NCBI RefSeq assembly: GCF_018128905.1 | Contig: NZ_CP063808.1 | Span: 496,001 to 560,000 of the forward strand | Direction: 5' to 3' | Source: Streptomyces sp. A2-16 | GTDB taxonomy: Bacteria; Actinomycetota; Actinomycetes; Streptomycetales; Streptomycetaceae | Length of the DNA: 64,000 nt | Shown: piece by piece, positions 63,036-64,000 of the stretch | How positions within the stretch are numbered: position 1 is the stretch's first letter | Layout: every line of letters starts with the position of its first letter | Program-made: the position numbers and the translations under genes | The notes under the pieces: generated by a model | The model's input: the letters and a program-made list of their open reading frames with translations, nothing else | Database searches by the model: none | What the model was told of the DNA's origin: nothing

Positions 63036-63542
63036 TCAGGAGGGGGTGTCCTCGTCCTCTTCCTCGTCGTTCTCGGCCAGGACGGGGGAGGCGTGGTGGG
63101 ACCACATCTTCCAGCCCTCGCGGGGGGTGCGGCGAAACACGTTCGTGGCGACGACCAGCTGGCCGACCAGCGGCCCGAGCTCCTCGCCTCCCTCGGGCGC
63201 CGGGCCGCCGCTGAGGATGTTCTCGGTGCAGGTCACCAGGGCGGTGTCGCCGGTCACGGAGACGTGCACGTCCGTGAGGAAGAACTGGATGTAGTCGGTG
63301 TTCGCCATGATCAGCGCGTACGACCTGAGGACCTCGCCGCGCCCGGTCAGCACGGGCCAGCCGGGGTGGACGCAGGAGACCACGCCCACGTCGGCCGGGT
63401 CGTGGTAGGTCTCGTCGACGCCGAGGTCGGCGGGGGTGAGCCAGAGCGAGGACAGCGCTTCGAAGTCGCCGCGCTCCAGTGCCTCGTAGAAGGCGGTGTT
63501 GGCGGCTTCCACCTGTTCCACGTCGGTGTGGGGGGCGCTCAC
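63036..63542 (-). CDS. NTF2-like (SnoaL/DUF4440-type) protein
   Basis: 168 residues from GTG 63542, after GGAAGGAG; the first four bases overlap the folP stop (GTGA), so the two are coupled. VEAANTAFYEALERGDFEALSSLWLT, HPGWPVLTGRGEVLRSYALIM and NVFRRTPREGWKMWSHHASP mark the cone-shaped NTF2 fold with a hydrophobic pocket. The C-terminus is a short acidic tail. Conserved inside Streptomyces fol clusters; no enzyme activity can be deduced. Confidence 0.88.
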   Translation of the reverse strand: MSAPHTDVEQVEAANTAFYEALERGDFEALSSLWLTPADLGVDETYHDPADVGVVSCVHPGWPVLTGRGEVLRSYALIMANTDYIQFFLTDVHVSVTGDTALVTCTENILSGGPAPEGGEELGPLVGQLVVATNVFRRTPREGWKMWSHHASPVLAENDEEEDEDTPS

Positions 63543-64000
63543 CGGGCTCCTTCCGTGCCGTAGTCCGCGGTGCTCGCGACCCCGGTGCGCGCTCCTTCCA
63601 CGGCGCGGGCGACGCGTACCGCGTCCGCCGTGGCGCGCACCTCGTGCACGCGCACCGCCCATGCGCCGGCGTGCGCCGCGAGCGCGGAGACGGCGGCCGT
63701 GGCGGCGTCGCGCTCGCGCGCGGGCGGCGGGGCGCCCTCCGGGCCGGCGAGGACACGGCCGAGGAAGCGCTTGCGGGAGGCGGCGACGAGGAGGGGGTGG
63801 CCGAGGCCGAGGAGGCGGTCGAGGTGGGAGAGGAGGACCAGGTCGTGCTCGGCGTCCTTGGAGAAGCCGAGACCGGGGTCGACGACGACCCGGTCGGGGG
63901 AGATGCCGCCCGCGAGGACGGCGTCCACGCGCGCGTGGAGCTCGTCGACGACCTCGGCGACGACATCGGCGTAGACGCCCCTGACGTTGCCGCCCTCCAG
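63539..64000 (-). CDS. folP: Dihydropteroate synthase, C-terminal part (5' end outside window)
   Basis: About 153 codons of the C-terminus; the frame is open to the window edge. RVVVDPGLGFSKDAEHDLVL is the conserved DHPS segment with the pterin-binding Asp/Lys region, and SRKRFLGRVL the p-aminobenzoate/pyrophosphate loop containing Lys and Arg. Condenses pterin pyrophosphate with p-aminobenzoate; target of sulfonamides. The pterin-binding N-terminal half is beyond the window. Its stop overlaps the NTF2-like start. Confidence 0.94.
   Translation of the reverse strand: MEGGNVRGVYADVVAEVVDELHARVDAVLAGGISPDRVVVDPGLGFSKDAEHDLVLLSHLDRLLGLGHPLLVAASRKRFLGRVLAGPEGAPPPARERDAATAAVSALAAHAGAWAVRVHEVRATADAVRVARAVEGARTGVASTADYGTEGAR

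Overview
The window is chromosomal DNA of a Streptomyces species or a very close actinomycete. The evidence is the very high GC content with G/C-saturated third codon positions, frequent GTG starts, several apparently leaderless promoters, and typical Streptomyces gene neighbourhoods: topA, tmk fused to a transporter domain, holB, a TipAL autoregulator, a Zur-type spare ribosomal-protein cluster, and tilS-hpt-ftsH-folE-fol.

Layout. 1-7.9 kb: end of topA, the transporter/thymidylate-kinase fusion, DNA polymerase III delta-prime and a secreted tripeptidyl-peptidase-like lipoprotein. 8.0-20.0 kb: a tRNA-Thr(CGT) gene whose 3' end is repeated twice more downstream. A perfect 45-bp copy lies at 16378 and a 16-bp copy at 20008, so two pieces of DNA are stacked in this tRNA. 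The first (about 8.3 kb) carries a Fic-family AMP-transferase, a very large STAND/NACHT-like NTPase with a nuclease-like C-terminus, a small membrane protein and an HTH protein of unknown function, but no recognisable integrase. The second (about 3.6 kb) carries only a secreted sedolisin (S53) protease with three C-terminal repeats. This tandem island is the most interesting part of the window and looks like a candidate defence island.

20.1-34 kb: alpha-L-rhamnosidase (GH78) with a LacI-type operator, DUF3052 protein, family 2 glycosyltransferase, AfsR/SARP-type regulator, family A polymerase-like protein, a Clp-N/HTH protein with an operator-embedded leaderless promoter, and a DUF2786 protein. 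34-38 kb: two lipoproteins, then divergent zinc-independent ribosomal proteins (S14, L28 / L33, L31, S18) with a G3E (CobW-like) protein around a Zur box. 38-46 kb: VOC/ArsR/SRPBCC operon, a DUF397 / HATPase / XRE regulatory set sharing one operator motif, aldehyde dehydrogenase, DinB-like protein, PadR and an ABC exporter. 46-56 kb: glutamate decarboxylase with a ClC chloride channel, TipAL regulator, YbjQ, DedA, ThrE-like exporter, inorganic pyrophosphatase, PBP4-type carboxypeptidase and a zinc metalloprotease-like protein. 56.6-64 kb: tilS, hpt, ftsH, folE, then on the opposite strand DUF3180, folK, folB, an NTF2-like protein and folP (cut by the window edge).

Functional links. The fol genes together make tetrahydrofolate. 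The Zur cluster would release zinc by swapping ribosomal proteins. The Fic and STAND proteins share the tRNA element and may act as a toxin or defence module. Gene starts were chosen from visible ribosome-binding sites, domain starts and leaderless promoters. Functions are family-level recognitions made by eye; no database search was run.
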